Shown here piece after piece: positions 8,510-15,996 of a DNA stretch of 27,930 nucleotides. Position 1 is the stretch's first letter, and each line of letters starts with the position of its first letter. The DNA is from Bacillota bacterium (GTDB lineage: Bacteria > Bacillota > Clostridia > Lachnospirales > Lachnospiraceae). The stretch lies in contig JAEZUR010000049.1 of NCBI GenBank assembly GCA_023420935.1, positions 1 through 27,930 on the forward strand. Reading direction: 5' to 3'. The notes beneath the pieces were generated by a model. That model was given only the letters and a program-made list of their open reading frames with translations. It did no database searches and was not told the DNA's origin. Position numbers and translations under genes: made by a program.

Positions 8510-8818
8510 ATGGTTAGTCCAAAATATCATATTTTTGTATGCACAAGTTGTAGAATCAATGGTCAGCAAAAAGGCTATTGCTATTCAAAAGATTCGGTTG
8601 ATATTATTCAACGTTTTATGGAGGAAATTGATGATAGAGATTTGTCTAGTGAAGTAATGGTTACCAATACTGGTTGTTTTGGCATCTGTGATAAGGGGCC
8701 TATTGTTGTAGTATATCCAGAAGGTGTATGGTATGGAAATGTTACAGAGGACGATGTGGAAAAAATAGTAGAACAACATATTGAAGGTGGAACGATAGTG
8801 AAAGAACTTCAAATTTAA
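8510..8818 (+). CDS. thioredoxin-fold [2Fe-2S] ferredoxin
   Basis: A 102-residue [2Fe-2S] ferredoxin of the thioredoxin-like (Clostridium pasteurianum 2Fe ferredoxin, Shethna protein I) family. The cysteines fall at 11, 14, 24, 56 and 60 (FVCTSCRINGQQKGYC, NTGCFGIC). This is the pattern of the C. pasteurianum protein, where 11, 24, 56 and 60 ligate the cluster and 14 is a spare. The tail GPIVVVYPEGVWYG is also characteristic. The family associates with the MoFe protein and is thought to act as an electron carrier or protective partner. It starts at ATG 8510, 17 bp after nifN-B, with SD AGAGAGGAG just upstream. No separate promoter is visible. Confidence 0.94.
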   Translation: MVSPKYHIFVCTSCRINGQQKGYCYSKDSVDIIQRFMEEIDDRDLSSEVMVTNTGCFGICDKGPIVVVYPEGVWYGNVTEDDVEKIVEQHIEGGTIVKELQI

Positions 8819-8877
8819 ACATGATCAGGGATAATTTATGTAGTTAGTCATTGATTGATGAAAGGGGGAGACGATTT

Positions 8878-9858
8878 ATGATTCGCATTATAGATAATAC
8901 ATTAAGTGGTCTAAATGAGTTACCTACCAAGGAGGAATTACATGCCTTTTGTCAATTACTATTTGTCATTGGGGTAGATATGGTAGAGGTATCTATTCCA
9001 GTATATAAAAAGATGGAGTGCCTGCCATGGCAAAATAAATGTATTCTAGCCATTGATTATGTGGAGCAAATGGATCAGTATCCCGGTTTTTATCGCTATG
9101 TTTGTCGCCATGAAGAACGAGTAGATCATGTTATGAATGAGCTACAGCTAAATGATATGAGAGAAATAGTAAAACTTAGGGCACTGGATTATTGCAGTGA
9201 ATTACGCATTGTTGGATTAGACGATATGCTCTGTAAACCCTATGAGAAGATTATGGGTGAGATAAAACGAACACTAGCCAAAAGTAAAATAAATTTCTGC
9301 CCGGAAAATACGTTTGGTTGTGCTAGTGCCCTAGCAGTACAATGGATATTAAATGGTGGTTATGATATTACAACTAGTTTTGCAGGGTTTTGTAACAATG
9401 CAGCAACAGAGGAAGTATTAATGGCTTTACGACTGTCAATCAGACACAAACCGAATAAGGATTTAACCGTATTGCCTCAAGTAACACAATTATTTGAGCA
9501 AATAAGTAATCGGAAGATAGGAAATAAAAAGCCCATAATTGGAAAAGGCATCTTTAAAGTAGAAGCTGGCATCCATGCGGATGGTATCATAAAGAATCCT
9601 GCAACGTATGAGGCATATGATCCAAAATCGGTTGGTGGTCAAACAGAAGTTGTGATTGGTAAACACTCAGGATTAAAAGCCATCAAATATAAACTTATAG
9701 AACTAAATATGCCATTACCATCGGACCTAGTGTTGGAGGAAATATTACATCATGTAAAAGTGATTTGCCATGAGACGAAAACAAGTCTAGCGGATGAAGA
9801 GTTTAAAATTCTAGCCTTTGAGGTGATTGCCTATGAAAGAGAACAAATATATTGTTGA
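8878..9858 (+). CDS. nifVomega: homocitrate synthase omega subunit NifV-omega
   Basis: One half of a split homocitrate synthase, which condenses 2-oxoglutarate with acetyl-CoA to give the organic ligand of FeMo-co. The 326 residues keep a TIM-barrel outline, but the catalytic DTTLRDGEQ motif has decayed to DNTLSGLNE and the HxH metal site is replaced by PENTFGCAS, so it should be inactive alone. It carries the post-barrel subdomain missing from the alpha gene (GIFKVEAGIHADGI, VIGKHSG). This division matches nifV-omega/alpha of C. pasteurianum. ATG 8878 is chosen because AAAGGGGGA (8861-8869) lies eight bases upstream; the longer TTG-initiated reading at 8851 has no such site. The 3' end overlaps nifV-alpha by 26 bp. 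Confidence 0.88.
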   Translation: MIRIIDNTLSGLNELPTKEELHAFCQLLFVIGVDMVEVSIPVYKKMECLPWQNKCILAIDYVEQMDQYPGFYRYVCRHEERVDHVMNELQLNDMREIVKLRALDYCSELRIVGLDDMLCKPYEKIMGEIKRTLAKSKINFCPENTFGCASALAVQWILNGGYDITTSFAGFCNNAATEEVLMALRLSIRHKPNKDLTVLPQVTQLFEQISNRKIGNKKPIIGKGIFKVEAGIHADGIIKNPATYEAYDPKSVGGQTEVVIGKHSGLKAIKYKLIELNMPLPSDLVLEEILHHVKVICHETKTSLADEEFKILAFEVIAYEREQIYC

Positions 9859-10639
9859 TACAACCTTACGTGATGGGGAACAAAGCCCTGGAATCGTCCT
9901 TGGTTCAGAGGAAAAAGTAATGATAGCCAAATTATTAGATGAGCTTGGTGTCTATGAGATCGAGGCGGGTGTACCTTGTTTAGGGGAATTGGAAGAAGAG
10001 GCAATTAGGCGAATTATAGAGTTAAAGAGAACCGCTAAAGTATCTGTTTGGAGTAGAATGAACCTAGAGGATGTGAAACAATCCATATGTTGTAAGCCTG
10101 ATATTTTACACATTGGAACGCCTGTCTCCTATATACAAATATATAGTAAGTTAAAGAAGAATAAAGTTTGGGTGCAAAAAAACATATTAGAATGTGTTGA
10201 AATTGCAAGAAAGCAAGATGTTGAAATTACAGTCGGATTAGAGGATGCGTCAAGATCCGATATTGGCTTTATCTTAAGTTTGGTTAAGGAATTAAGTAAA
10301 GAAGGAGTTAGCACAATTCGATTAGCCGATACGGTTGGAATATTAACCCCCGGAAGAACAAAAGAACTCGTGGAGACAATAAAGGCTCATTCGGATATTA
10401 AAATTGAAATGCATGTTCATAATGATTTGGGAATGGCAGTAGCTAATTCCATGATAGGTGCAAAAGCAGGTGCAGATTATATTGATTGCACCTTATTTGG
10501 CATTGGAGAGAGAACTGGTAATTGTAATTTTTATAGTTTCGTTCATGCTTGCGAAGAAATTTTTCAGTTTGCAATGACTAAAAAGCAGATTAAGAAAGTA
10601 GAAGAATTAACATACCAGGTATTGAAAGGAGCAATGTAA
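9833..10639 (+). CDS. nifValpha: homocitrate synthase alpha subunit NifV-alpha
   Basis: The catalytic half of the split homocitrate synthase. The 268-residue TIM barrel begins YIVDTTLRDGEQSPG, with D9 as a metal ligand and R13 the catalytic arginine. It contains GLEDASRSD, RLADTVG and the metal-binding HVHND (H194, H196), and ends after GIGERTGNCNF. The C-terminal communication subdomain of full-length NifV is absent and is supplied by the omega gene. ATG 9833 lies inside nifV-omega with SD GAGGTG at 9820-9825, implying coupled translation and equal amounts of both subunits. A TTG at 9827 is a less likely start. The next gene starts one base after its stop codon. Confidence 0.93.
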   Translation: MKENKYIVDTTLRDGEQSPGIVLGSEEKVMIAKLLDELGVYEIEAGVPCLGELEEEAIRRIIELKRTAKVSVWSRMNLEDVKQSICCKPDILHIGTPVSYIQIYSKLKKNKVWVQKNILECVEIARKQDVEITVGLEDASRSDIGFILSLVKELSKEGVSTIRLADTVGILTPGRTKELVETIKAHSDIKIEMHVHNDLGMAVANSMIGAKAGADYIDCTLFGIGERTGNCNFYSFVHACEEIFQFAMTKKQIKKVEELTYQVLKGAM

Positions 10640-10640
10640 C

Positions 10641-11285
10641 ATGGGACAAATCGCAGTGATTTTAAACCAGATGGAAGAGGTTGATTCTTTTGTAAATGGG
10701 AATAAAATAGTAGTTTACCAACTGGATCATACAAAATGGAATAAAGGCAAAGAGATTGCAATTGATCTACTGGATGAGAATCATATGGAATCCATGCATT
10801 ATTTACGAAGATCCATAAAAGATTTGATTGAAGAGTTACAAGATTGCAATATATTGGTTGGAACTATAATTACAGGAATACCTTATATGTTATTTGATCA
10901 TGCTGGATTTATGTTGTGTGAGACAGAACATTTAACAGAAGAATTACTTCATATAATATGGAAAGATTATGAAATTGCAAAGGGCGATAAGGATGAAAAC
11001 GAGAAAAATCAGATAAAAGAGAATTACCCCAGTGTACCCTTTGAGACCCAGTGCGGTGTTTATGAGCTTGATATGTGTAGACTTAAAACATCACACCCAG
11101 AGGTTACATCAAAGATGGCACTGATACCTTTTTTGAAGAAAGGACGATTTGATAGATTAGATATTTACTGTGACCATGTTATGCCATGGCTTGAGAGAGA
11201 ACTAGAAATGTGGGGTATGAGTTATCAGAGTAAGAGGATGGAAAAATCCGGTTATAAAATTGAAATCAAGCATATTTCTACTTAA
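10641..11285 (+). CDS. AnfO-like nitrogenase accessory protein
   Basis: A 214-residue protein that I match to the AnfO family, named for genes in Fe-only nitrogenase operons; its function is unknown. Supporting features are the start QIAVILNQMEEVDSF, the middle LIEELQDCNILVG...TGIPYMLFDHAGF, and the C-terminal block LIPFLKKGRFDRLDIYCDHV followed by MPWLEREL, which is the strongest family signature. There is no signal peptide or membrane helix. Cysteines at CNILVG, FMLCE and YCDH are scattered and do not form an obvious cluster motif. It begins one base after nifV-alpha, with SD AAAGGA at 10625-10630, and closes the nif operon before a terminator. The match is from memory, so moderate confidence. 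Confidence 0.65.
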   Translation: MGQIAVILNQMEEVDSFVNGNKIVVYQLDHTKWNKGKEIAIDLLDENHMESMHYLRRSIKDLIEELQDCNILVGTIITGIPYMLFDHAGFMLCETEHLTEELLHIIWKDYEIAKGDKDENEKNQIKENYPSVPFETQCGVYELDMCRLKTSHPEVTSKMALIPFLKKGRFDRLDIYCDHVMPWLERELEMWGMSYQSKRMEKSGYKIEIKHIST

Positions 11286-11288
11286 AGT

Positions 11289-11323
11289 AAAAAAAATTAT
11301 GATGTCTTTTCATGACTTTTTTT
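11289..11323 (+). terminator. intrinsic terminator after the nif operon
   Basis: An A-tract and TTATGA (11289-11302) pair with TCATGA, one mismatch, and a seven-T tract (11310-11323) around a seven-base loop. This AT-rich hairpin followed by T residues lies four bases after the last nif gene and should end the nif transcript. Confidence 0.6.
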
Positions 11324-11529
11324 GTTTTCTCACATTCTAATTATGTTAAGTGAATCCAATGATTTAATAAATAATACAATGTAAAACTATAAAATCACTT
11401 TAAATTATTAAAATATGGATCATTTAGAGATGTTATATTGTCAGTTAATTAAGTTATTGAATCTGCTAATGTATATATATTATTAGGTTAAAATGCAAAT
11501 TGAATTAAAATTTATTTAAAATAGGGGTA

Positions 11530-11558
11530 TTGACATTAATAAAAAAAAGTGTTACCTT
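11530..11558 (+). promoter_or_regulatory. candidate sigma-A promoter of amtB-glnK
   Basis: A perfect -35 TTGACA at 11530-11535 is followed after 17 bases by a poor -10 TACCTT (11553-11558). The weak -10 overlaps the first leader hairpin, so the promoter may need an activator or the true -10 may be shifted. No sigma-54 type GG-N10-GC element was seen. Confidence 0.4.
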
Positions 11559-11620
11559 ATCAGGGTAATCAAAGGCGGTTTATATTTGCTTCATGCGAGC
11601 AAATATAGATGGCCTTTTTT
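11552..11620 (+). promoter_or_regulatory. tandem hairpins with intrinsic terminator in the amtB leader
   Basis: Hairpin 1 has TTACC (11552-11556) pairing with GGTAA (11564-11568) around a seven-base loop. Hairpin 2 is a strong intrinsic terminator: AAAGGC and TATATTTGCT (11571-11590) pair with AGCAAATATA and GCCTTT (11598-11617), ending in a T tract to 11620. It lies 72 bp before the amtB start. The two loops, TTATCAG and TCATGCG, share the pattern T-N-A-T-N-N-G. The layout suggests transcription attenuation or antitermination of the ammonium transporter; the mechanism is inferred. If transcription begins near the candidate promoter, hairpin 1 would lie at the very 5' end or be only partly transcribed. 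Confidence 0.6.
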
Positions 11621-11691
11621 CGTTAATTAGTTTTTAAATGTCTCGAGGCCATAAAAAAACTTATGAATCTTAACAAAGGAAGGTGTACACT

Positions 11692-12936
11692 ATGAGTATT
11701 AATTCAGGAGATTGTGCTTTTATAATAATTTGTTCAGCATTAGTATTATTTATGACGCCAGGTTTGGCATTTTTCTATTCGGGTATGGTTCGTAGAAAGA
11801 ACGCGCTTAATACGCTTTTATCTTGTTTCTTTATCTGCGGATTGGCATCCCTTATGTGGGTTGTAGTTGGTTATTCCTTATCATTTGGAACCAATCATGG
11901 AGGAGTTATCGGAGGATTTAATCATTTATTCCTAAATGGAGTGGATGGCATCAATGAAGCATATTCTGCTACGATACCAGAAAATTTATTTGCAGCATTT
12001 CAAATGATGTTTGCCATAATAACACCTGCACTTATTTGTGGATCACTAGTTGGTAGAATGAAATTTTCAAAATTAGTAGTTTTCATCGCTATTTGGTCTT
12101 TGGTAGTTTATTATCCACTTGCTCATATGGTATGGGGCGATGGCGGTTTCTTAAAAACTATGGGCGCAATTGATTTTGCTGGTGGTAATGTTGTACATAT
12201 CAGTTCTGGTGTAACAGGTTTAGTAGCTTGTATACTCCTTGGTAAGAGAAGAGAATATGGTTTGACCTCTTATAAACCACATAATATACCTTTTGTCGTA
12301 CTTGGAGCAGGAATTCTTTGGTTTGGATGGTTTGGATTCAATGCAGGAAGTGCGTTAGCAGCAGATGGAATTGCAGTACATGCATTTTTGACTACCAATA
12401 CTTCTGCAGCGACTGCATTATTATCATGGATGTTAGTGGAAAAGTTAAAACATGGTAAACCTACTACATTAGGTGCGGCAACAGGCGCAGTGGTTGGTTT
12501 GGTAGCAATTACACCAGGAGCAGGATATGTTCCAATCTGGGCATCCGTTATTATTGGAGCTTTGGTAAGCCCACTTTGTTATTTCTTTATGTCTACCGTT
12601 AAGAGTAAATTTAAATATGATGATGCATTAGATGCATTTGGATGCCATGGTATTGGTGGTGTCTGGGGTGGTATTGCAACAGGTATTTTTGCAAGTCAGA
12701 ACGTAAATTCTTTAATCCCTGGAAATGGTTTGATCTATGGTGAGACGAAGTTATTCTTTGCACAGGTAATTAGTATTCTAATTACAATTGTAATAGCAGC
12801 AGTTGCAACATTTGTTATAATTTCCGTATTAAAGGCATTTGGCGGAATTCGTGTTACAACAGATGCAGAAGCACAAGGTCTTGATGTTGCAGAGCATAGT
12901 GAGTCAGCATATCCTGCATTTACAGGCTTAGATTAA
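11692..12936 (+). CDS. amtB: ammonium transporter AmtB
   Basis: A 414-residue Amt/MEP/Rh channel with about eleven membrane helices that conducts ammonium into the cell; no cleavable signal peptide is obvious. Family signatures include MTPGLAFFYSGMVRRKN near the N-terminus, the twin pore histidines H169 (GGNVVHISSGV) and H319 (FGCHGIGGVWGG), and WFGWFGFNAGSAL. The cytoplasmic tail after residue ~385 is short. ATG 11692 is preferred to GTG 11683 because the SD AAAGGAAGG (11675-11683) overlaps that GTG. It is followed 18 bp later by glnK, the usual PII partner that plugs the channel when nitrogen is plentiful. Its leader carries a terminator-like attenuator. Confidence 0.97.
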   Translation: MSINSGDCAFIIICSALVLFMTPGLAFFYSGMVRRKNALNTLLSCFFICGLASLMWVVVGYSLSFGTNHGGVIGGFNHLFLNGVDGINEAYSATIPENLFAAFQMMFAIITPALICGSLVGRMKFSKLVVFIAIWSLVVYYPLAHMVWGDGGFLKTMGAIDFAGGNVVHISSGVTGLVACILLGKRREYGLTSYKPHNIPFVVLGAGILWFGWFGFNAGSALAADGIAVHAFLTTNTSAATALLSWMLVEKLKHGKPTTLGAATGAVVGLVAITPGAGYVPIWASVIIGALVSPLCYFFMSTVKSKFKYDDALDAFGCHGIGGVWGGIATGIFASQNVNSLIPGNGLIYGETKLFFAQVISILITIVIAAVATFVIISVLKAFGGIRVTTDAEAQGLDVAEHSESAYPAFTGLD

Positions 12937-12954
12937 AGAAGGAGGAATGAACTT

Positions 12955-13293
12955 ATGAAGAAAATAGAAGCAATTGTCCGCCCAGAACAACTGGAAGTAT
13001 TAAAGAGAGCTTTACAAGCAGCAAAAATAAATGGAATCACAATTAATCAAGTATTTGGTTGTGGTAATACACATGGTTGGACGGAATACCATCGTGGTGC
13101 AGAAGTAATAATGAATACATTACCAAAAGTAGAATTTAAAATTGTTGTAGCAGATGAAAGGTTAGAAGAAATCATACAATTAATCATTAAAACTACACAA
13201 ACTGGAGAAATTGGTGATGGTAAAATATTTGTAACTGAGGTTTTAGATTGTATTCGAATTCGTTCAGGGGAACGAGGAAATATCGCAATTTAG
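12955..13293 (+). CDS. glnK: nitrogen regulatory protein PII (GlnK)
   Basis: A 112-residue PII trimer subunit expected to bind ATP/ADP and 2-oxoglutarate and to block AmtB. It begins MKKIEAIVRPEQLE, has the T-loop GNTHGWTEYHRGAEVIMN and the C-terminal GDGKIFVTEV. The T-loop residue that is uridylylated tyrosine 51 in enteric GlnK is valine 51 here (RGAEV), so uridylyltransferase control is not expected and sensing should rely on effector binding. Start ATG 12955 has SD AAGGAGG about ten bases upstream. Linkage amtB-glnK is the classical arrangement. A strong hairpin terminator follows. The enteric order is reversed (glnK-amtB), but amtB-glnK is common in clostridia. Confidence 0.95.
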   Translation: MKKIEAIVRPEQLEVLKRALQAAKINGITINQVFGCGNTHGWTEYHRGAEVIMNTLPKVEFKIVVADERLEEIIQLIIKTTQTGEIGDGKIFVTEVLDCIRIRSGERGNIAI

Positions 13294-13314
13294 TAAAACT
13301 TTATAATAGGAAGA

Positions 13315-13365
13315 GGCTGATGTAAAATAGTACCTAGATAAGGCTATTTTACATCAGCCCCTTTT
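13315..13365 (+). terminator. strong hairpin terminator after glnK
   Basis: A perfect 16-bp stem (GGCTGATGTAAAATAG at 13315-13330 with its complement at 13344-13359) and a 13-base loop, followed by CCTTTT. It lies 21 bp after the glnK stop. The T-tract is short but the stem is very stable. Confidence 0.8.
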
Positions 13366-13387
13366 GGTTTGTGCGAATATGGAATTG

Positions 13388-13416
13388 TTGACAGTTATTA
13401 TGGAGTGTAGTAGTAT
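13388..13416 (+). promoter_or_regulatory. sigma-A-like promoter of the beta-CASP gene
   Basis: TTGACA (13388-13393), a 17-base spacer and TAGTAT (13411-13416) lie just past the glnK terminator and 32 bp before the ATG at 13448. This supports an independent transcript. Confidence 0.55.
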
Positions 13417-13447
13417 TTATTCAAATACCAAATATGGAGGCAAAACT

Positions 13448-15052
13448 ATGAAACTAACGTTTTTGGGTGCAACACATGAAGTGACTGGAAGTTGTTTTTT
13501 GCTAGAGGCTTGTGGAAAGAACATTTTAATCGATTGTGGTATGGAACAAGGATCTGACGATTTCGTAAACCAGGAATTAAAGATTCCTGCTGGAGATATT
13601 GATGCAGTCTTTTTGACACATGCTCATATTGACCATTCGGGTAAATTGCCTTTACTTTTTGCCAGAGGGTTTACTGGAGGAATCCATGCTACCGGTGCAA
13701 CCTGTTCCTTGTGTGATATCATGCTTCGTGACTGTGCACATATTCAGATGTTTGAAGCGGAATGGCATAATAGAAAAGCAAAAAGATCTGGTGGGAAAGA
13801 ATTTGTTCCTCTTTATGATATGGAAGACGCATTTGGTACAATAAAGCTTTTTGTACCTCACGAGTATCAAGTTCGTGAAACATTATTTGATGGAATCGAG
13901 ATTCGTTTTGTTGATGTTGGTCATTTATTAGGATCTGCAAGTATTGAAATTTGGATTACGGAAGAAGGAGTTACTAAGAAAATCGTATTTTCAGGTGATA
14001 TAGGTAATCTAAATCAGCCAATTATACAGGATCCTCAATATATCTCAGAAGCAGATTATGTTGTTATGGAATCCACTTATGGTGATAGAAGCCATGGACC
14101 ACGTCCAGAATATATAAAAGAATTAACAGAAATAATACAGACTACGTTTGATCGTGGAGGTTCTATTATTATTCCTTCCTTTGCTGTGGGTAGAACGCAA
14201 GAACTTCTTTATTTTATTCGTAAGATAAAAGAAGAAAGATTGGTGAAGAACCATGACAATTTCAAAGTTTATGTGGATAGTCCGTTAGCATGCGATGCTA
14301 CCGGAATCTTTAATAAGTATACGAAGGGATATTACGACCCAGAAGCTATGGAGTTGATAAAAAAAGGAATTAACCCATTAACATTTCCTGGCTTAATTAC
14401 ATCTGTAACACCAGATGAATCTAAGGCTATTAATTTTGATGATGATTGTAAAATAATTATATCTGCCAGTGGAATGTGTGAGGCTGGAAGAATTAGACAT
14501 CATCTGAAACATAATTTATGGAGTGAAAAGAATACAATTTTATTTGTTGGATATCAAGCGGTTGGTACCTTAGGTAGAGCAATTGCGGATGGTGCTAGTG
14601 AAGTGAAATTATTCGGTGAAGAGATTCAAATCCATGCAAAGATTCATAAATTAGCTGGTATCAGTGGACATGCAGATAATGAAGGATTACTTTATTGGGT
14701 AAAACAATTTAAGGATAAACCTCAAAAAGTATTTGTTGTGCACGGAGAAAGTCAGGTTACGGAAATCTTTAAAGAAAGACTGATCAATGAATTGGGTCTT
14801 GATGCGGAGGCACCATATAGTGGAGCGGTATATGACCTTGCAGAAAATATATGCATAGAGGAAGTCGCTCCAATTCCTGTTATTCATGAAGGTGTGGCAC
14901 CTAAAAAAGTTGGCACTACTGTATACGATCGTTTGGTTCGAGCAGGAGAACGCTTAATGGGTGTAATTAGACATAATGAAGGTGGCACCAATAAAGATTT
15001 AGCCAAATTTACGAGCCAAATTGAGGCATTATGCGATAAATGGGATCGTTAA
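13448..15052 (+). CDS. metallo-beta-lactamase / beta-CASP family RNA-processing protein
   Basis: A 534-residue metallo-beta-lactamase-fold protein with beta-CASP and RMMBL domains, the family of bacterial RNase J-like and CPSF-like nucleases; substrate unknown, probably RNA, cytoplasmic. The zinc site is clear: D29, H58-A-H60-I-D62-H63 (THAHIDHSGKLP), the GHLLGSASI histidine, SGDIG aspartate, and the C-terminal SGHAD. Beta-CASP motifs ESTYGD, SFAVGRTQE and ASGMCEAGR follow. The frame is open to 13364, but that stretch overlaps the terminator and promoter; ATG 13448 has SD GGAGG (13436-13440) seven bases upstream. It appears monocistronic. About 40 residues beyond the RMMBL end form a less conserved tail. 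Confidence 0.9.
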   Translation: MKLTFLGATHEVTGSCFLLEACGKNILIDCGMEQGSDDFVNQELKIPAGDIDAVFLTHAHIDHSGKLPLLFARGFTGGIHATGATCSLCDIMLRDCAHIQMFEAEWHNRKAKRSGGKEFVPLYDMEDAFGTIKLFVPHEYQVRETLFDGIEIRFVDVGHLLGSASIEIWITEEGVTKKIVFSGDIGNLNQPIIQDPQYISEADYVVMESTYGDRSHGPRPEYIKELTEIIQTTFDRGGSIIIPSFAVGRTQELLYFIRKIKEERLVKNHDNFKVYVDSPLACDATGIFNKYTKGYYDPEAMELIKKGINPLTFPGLITSVTPDESKAINFDDDCKIIISASGMCEAGRIRHHLKHNLWSEKNTILFVGYQAVGTLGRAIADGASEVKLFGEEIQIHAKIHKLAGISGHADNEGLLYWVKQFKDKPQKVFVVHGESQVTEIFKERLINELGLDAEAPYSGAVYDLAENICIEEVAPIPVIHEGVAPKKVGTTVYDRLVRAGERLMGVIRHNEGGTNKDLAKFTSQIEALCDKWDR

Positions 15053-15063
15053 ATAAACTATGC

Positions 15064-15090
15064 ACCACTTTGTTTAAATCACATATGATG
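15064..15090 (+). promoter_or_regulatory. possible sigma-K promoter of dpaAB
   Basis: CATATGATG (15082-15090) resembles the sigma-K -10 consensus CATANNNTA with one mismatch, and an AC dinucleotide 16 bases upstream (15064-15065) fits the short -35. In Bacillus subtilis the dipicolinate synthase operon is sigma-K dependent. The match is short and could be chance. Confidence 0.4.
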
Positions 15091-15119
15091 TAAGAAGTCC
15101 ATTGAGTGGGAGCATTTTT

Positions 15120-15995
15120 GTGAACAAACATTTTGATATAGCAATAATAGGTGGAGATAAGCGACAGGTTTATTTGGCGGATCATCTAAAAAAGAGTGGA
15201 TATGAAGTTGTTACAGTAGGGTTACCTAATCTGGGTTCACACAACTCATTCATACAAATGGATTCAATGAAAGAGGCAATGGAATCTAGTAAGTATATTT
15301 TGGCACCTGTTCCTATGACAAGAGGAAAGAATTGCATTACAGCTATGGATGTGGATACGAAATTGCAGATTGATGAATTTTGTGATTATTTACAACCGGA
15401 GCATTTCTTAATGGGCGGTAATATAACTTCGGATGTGAAACAATATTGCACCCAGAGACAAATAGAATATTATGATTTCATGGAAGATTCCGATATTGCA
15501 TATCGCAATGCCATTGCAACGGCAGAAGGTACCATAGCTGAAGCAATCATCCGCAGCACGGGCAATTTATATCAATGTAATGGTTTAGTATTAGGTTATG
15601 GAAGGTGCGCAAAGGTATTAGCTATGAAATTAAAAGCCTTAGATATGAAGGTAACGATTGGAGCAAGGAAACAAAAAGATCGTACCGAGGCTGAAGTTTT
15701 TGGCTATCAGAGCATAAGTTTGATTGAATTAAAAGAAAATATTCAGAAATATGAATATATTTTTAATACCATCCCGGATCTTATTCTTGACAAAGAAATA
15801 TTATATCATGTTTCAGAGGATACTGTAATCATTGATATTGCTTCGGCACCAGGAGGAATAGATTATGAAGCGGCAACTTTACTTCGTCTAAATGCACATT
15901 TATATCTGGGTATACCTGGAAAAGTAGCACCAAAAGCATCGGCTAAAATTTTAGCAGATGCTGTCATGTTGATTGTGAAGGAAAGAAGTGATTAA
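15120..15995 (+). CDS. dpaA: dipicolinate synthase subunit A (SpoVFA)
   Basis: Subunit A of dipicolinate synthase, which in the mother cell oxidises the dihydrodipicolinate-pathway intermediate to dipicolinic acid for export into the spore. The 291-residue protein starts with a Rossmann-like strand (FDIAIIGGDKRQVYLADHL) and has a second nucleotide-binding region at about residues 155-170 (LVLGYGRCAKVLAMKLKAL), followed by TIGARKQKDR and IFNTIPDLIL, matching SpoVFA in length and order. A TTG at 15102 opens the frame, but GTG 15120 has GGGAG (15108-15112) seven bases upstream and starts just before the fold. It forms an operon with dpaB one base downstream. Its presence argues for a spore-former. 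Confidence 0.93.
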   Translation: MNKHFDIAIIGGDKRQVYLADHLKKSGYEVVTVGLPNLGSHNSFIQMDSMKEAMESSKYILAPVPMTRGKNCITAMDVDTKLQIDEFCDYLQPEHFLMGGNITSDVKQYCTQRQIEYYDFMEDSDIAYRNAIATAEGTIAEAIIRSTGNLYQCNGLVLGYGRCAKVLAMKLKALDMKVTIGARKQKDRTEAEVFGYQSISLIELKENIQKYEYIFNTIPDLILDKEILYHVSEDTVIIDIASAPGGIDYEAATLLRLNAHLYLGIPGKVAPKASAKILADAVMLIVKERSD

Positions 15996-15996
15996 A

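Larger units (their letters stand above)
11286..11691. other. 406-bp gene-free region between nif operon and amtB
   Basis: After the terminator the stretch 11324-11525 is very AT-rich with no coding signal or clear motif. The amtB-proximal part contains a candidate promoter, two hairpins (listed separately) and a possible alternative pairing between GGCCT (11611-11615) and AGGCC (11646-11650). The amtB ribosome binding site AAAGGAAGG is at 11675-11683. Confidence 0.7.

Noticed and set aside
11552..11620. Canonical ANTAR dual-hexaloop motif
   Set aside because: Loops are seven bases (or five with a wobble pair) and lack the required A1 and G4.
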